DNA from: Pseudomonadota bacterium
Lineage (GTDB): Bacteria > Pseudomonadota > Gammaproteobacteria > Burkholderiales > Thiobacillaceae
Length of the DNA: 7,069 nt
Reading direction: 5' to 3'
Assembly (NCBI GenBank): GCA_021780975.1
Contig: JAJXXS010000222.1
Location: 1 to 7,069 of the forward strand
Shown: positions 6,022-7,069 of the stretch, piece by piece
Position numbering within the stretch: position 1 is the first letter of the stretch
How the letters are laid out: each line of letters opens with the position of its first letter
Position numbers and translations under genes: made by a program
Notes under the pieces: model-generated
What the model was told of the DNA's origin: nothing
The model's database searches: none
What the model saw: the letters and a program-made list of their open reading frames with translations, nothing else

Positions 6022-7069
6022 ATGAACCTCACCGACACCCAGCCCGCCATAGGCGTGGCGGAAAACCTTTTCGAGACAGCCCAACATACCCTGTTGACGC
6101 CCAATCAACTGGATATGCAAAGCCTTGCGCCCGTGTTCGGGCGTCTCATGAGCCACCGGCTCGACTATGCCGATCTGTATTTTCAGTACAGTCGCTCCGA
6201 AGGCTGGACGCTGGAAGAGGGGCAGGTGAAGTCCGGCAGCTTCAATATCGACCAGGGAGTCGGGGTGCGCGCCGTGTCGGGGGAGCGCACGGCCTTCGCC
6301 TACTCTGACGACATCAGCCTGAGCGCCTTGACCGCGGCGGCGGACGCCACCCGCGCCATTGCCAGTGGCGGCGGCACGGCCAGCGTGGCCGTGGCCCAGC
6401 GCGGCGGCGGACGCAGTCTTTATCTGCCCAACGATCCGCTGGCGAGTCTGGAGGATGCGCACAAGGTCAAGCTGCTGGAAAAGCTGGAGGCCATGGCGCG
6501 CAAGCTCGACCCCCGCATCGTGCAGGTGATTGCCCATCTCGCCGCCGAATACGAAGTCATCTATGTGGCGCGGGCCGACGGCCACACCGCTGCCGACGTG
6601 CGCCCCCTGGTGCGCCTCAGTCTGCAGGTGATCGCCGAGGAAAAAGGCCGCATGGAACAGGGCAGCGGGGGGGGTGGCGGGCGCCATGACTATGGCTATT
6701 TCACCGACGATCGGCTGGAAGATTATGCGCGTCAGGCGGTGCACCAGGCGGTCACGAATCTGGCCGCCAAGCCAGCGCCGGCGGGCACCATGACCGTGGT
6801 TCTTGGTCCGGGTTGGCCCGGCATACTGCTGCATGAGGCGGTGGGTCATGGGTTGGAGGGCGATTTCAATCGCAAGGCGTCCTCGGCCTTTTCCGGGCGC
6901 CTGGGGGAGCGCGTGGCGTCCCCCGGCGTGACCGTGGTCGACGACGGTACGCTGCCCAACCGGCGCGGCTCCTTGAACGTGGACGACGAGGGCAATCCCA
7001 CCCAGCATACCGTGCTCATCGAAGACGGCGTGCTGGTGGGTTATATGCATGACATGATGAACGCGCGCC
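6022..7069 (+). CDS. tldD: TldD zinc metalloprotease, partial (3' end beyond window)
   Basis: The first 349 residues of TldD, usually about 480 long. With PmbA/TldE it forms a heterodimeric cytosolic metalloprotease that degrades unfolded small proteins, known from microcin B17 maturation and CcdA turnover in E. coli. The sequence tracks TldD closely: RLDYADLYFQYSRSEGWTLE (46-65), FNIDQGVGVRAVSGERTAFAY (75-95), the glycine loop GSGGGGGR, and VLGPGWPGILLHEAVGHGLE. The latter holds the zinc motif HExxxH with H271, E272 and H276. GDFNRKASSAFSG and VVDDGTLPNRRGS follow. The C-terminal portion with the remaining metal ligand is off the edge. This is simple truncation by the window, not a pseudogene. 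It is the third gene of the yhdP operon; pmbA is not in view. Confidence 0.95.
   Translation, partial: MNLTDTQPAIGVAENLFETAQHTLLTPNQLDMQSLAPVFGRLMSHRLDYADLYFQYSRSEGWTLEEGQVKSGSFNIDQGVGVRAVSGERTAFAYSDDISLSALTAAADATRAIASGGGTASVAVAQRGGGRSLYLPNDPLASLEDAHKVKLLEKLEAMARKLDPRIVQVIAHLAAEYEVIYVARADGHTAADVRPLVRLSLQVIAEEKGRMEQGSGGGGGRHDYGYFTDDRLEDYARQAVHQAVTNLAAKPAPAGTMTVVLGPGWPGILLHEAVGHGLEGDFNRKASSAFSGRLGERVASPGVTVVDDGTLPNRRGSLNVDDEGNPTQHTVLIEDGVLVGYMHDMMNAR

Overview
This GC-rich window resembles a chromosomal segment of a proteobacterium, most likely a betaproteobacterium. That is inferred from protein similarity and from the yhdP–nitrilase–tldD gene order, which is familiar in beta- and gammaproteobacteria. 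No mobile element, CRISPR array, rRNA or tRNA was seen. Two transcription units diverge from a 306-base intergenic region at 941-1246.

Leftward (minus strand): a 194-residue NasT-type regulator with a receiver-like domain and an RNA-binding ANTAR domain (940 to 356). Its upstream region is the most interesting part of the window. It has a near-perfect sigma-54 (-24/-12) promoter at 1040-1055. About 89 bases of leader follow, holding two consecutive hairpins and then a C(UUCG)G-capped intrinsic terminator. The terminator's T-tract touches the gene's own Shine-Dalgarno sequence. The second hairpin can be drawn with a hexaloop having A at position 1 and G at position 4, the signature of ANTAR target RNAs, and it shares bases with the terminator. 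The simplest reading is a nitrogen-responsive, sigma-54-driven regulator gene whose expression is also controlled by attenuation or antitermination in its leader, possibly by its own product. Beyond the gene, 1-355 holds no convincing gene. It contains one strong minus-strand terminator (28-64) that probably ends this transcript after a long structured tail.

Rightward (plus strand): yhdP (1247-5071), a giant AsmA-like envelope protein linked to phospholipid transport to the outer membrane; a nitrilase-superfamily amidase (5068-6012), whose start overlaps the yhdP stop as ATGA; and tldD (6022 to the right edge), a zinc metalloprotease cut off after about 349 of an expected 480 or so residues. 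The tight spacing indicates one operon. The three products have no obvious common pathway, and the cluster is best regarded as conserved housekeeping synteny. The new biology, if any, is in the control region of the leftward gene.
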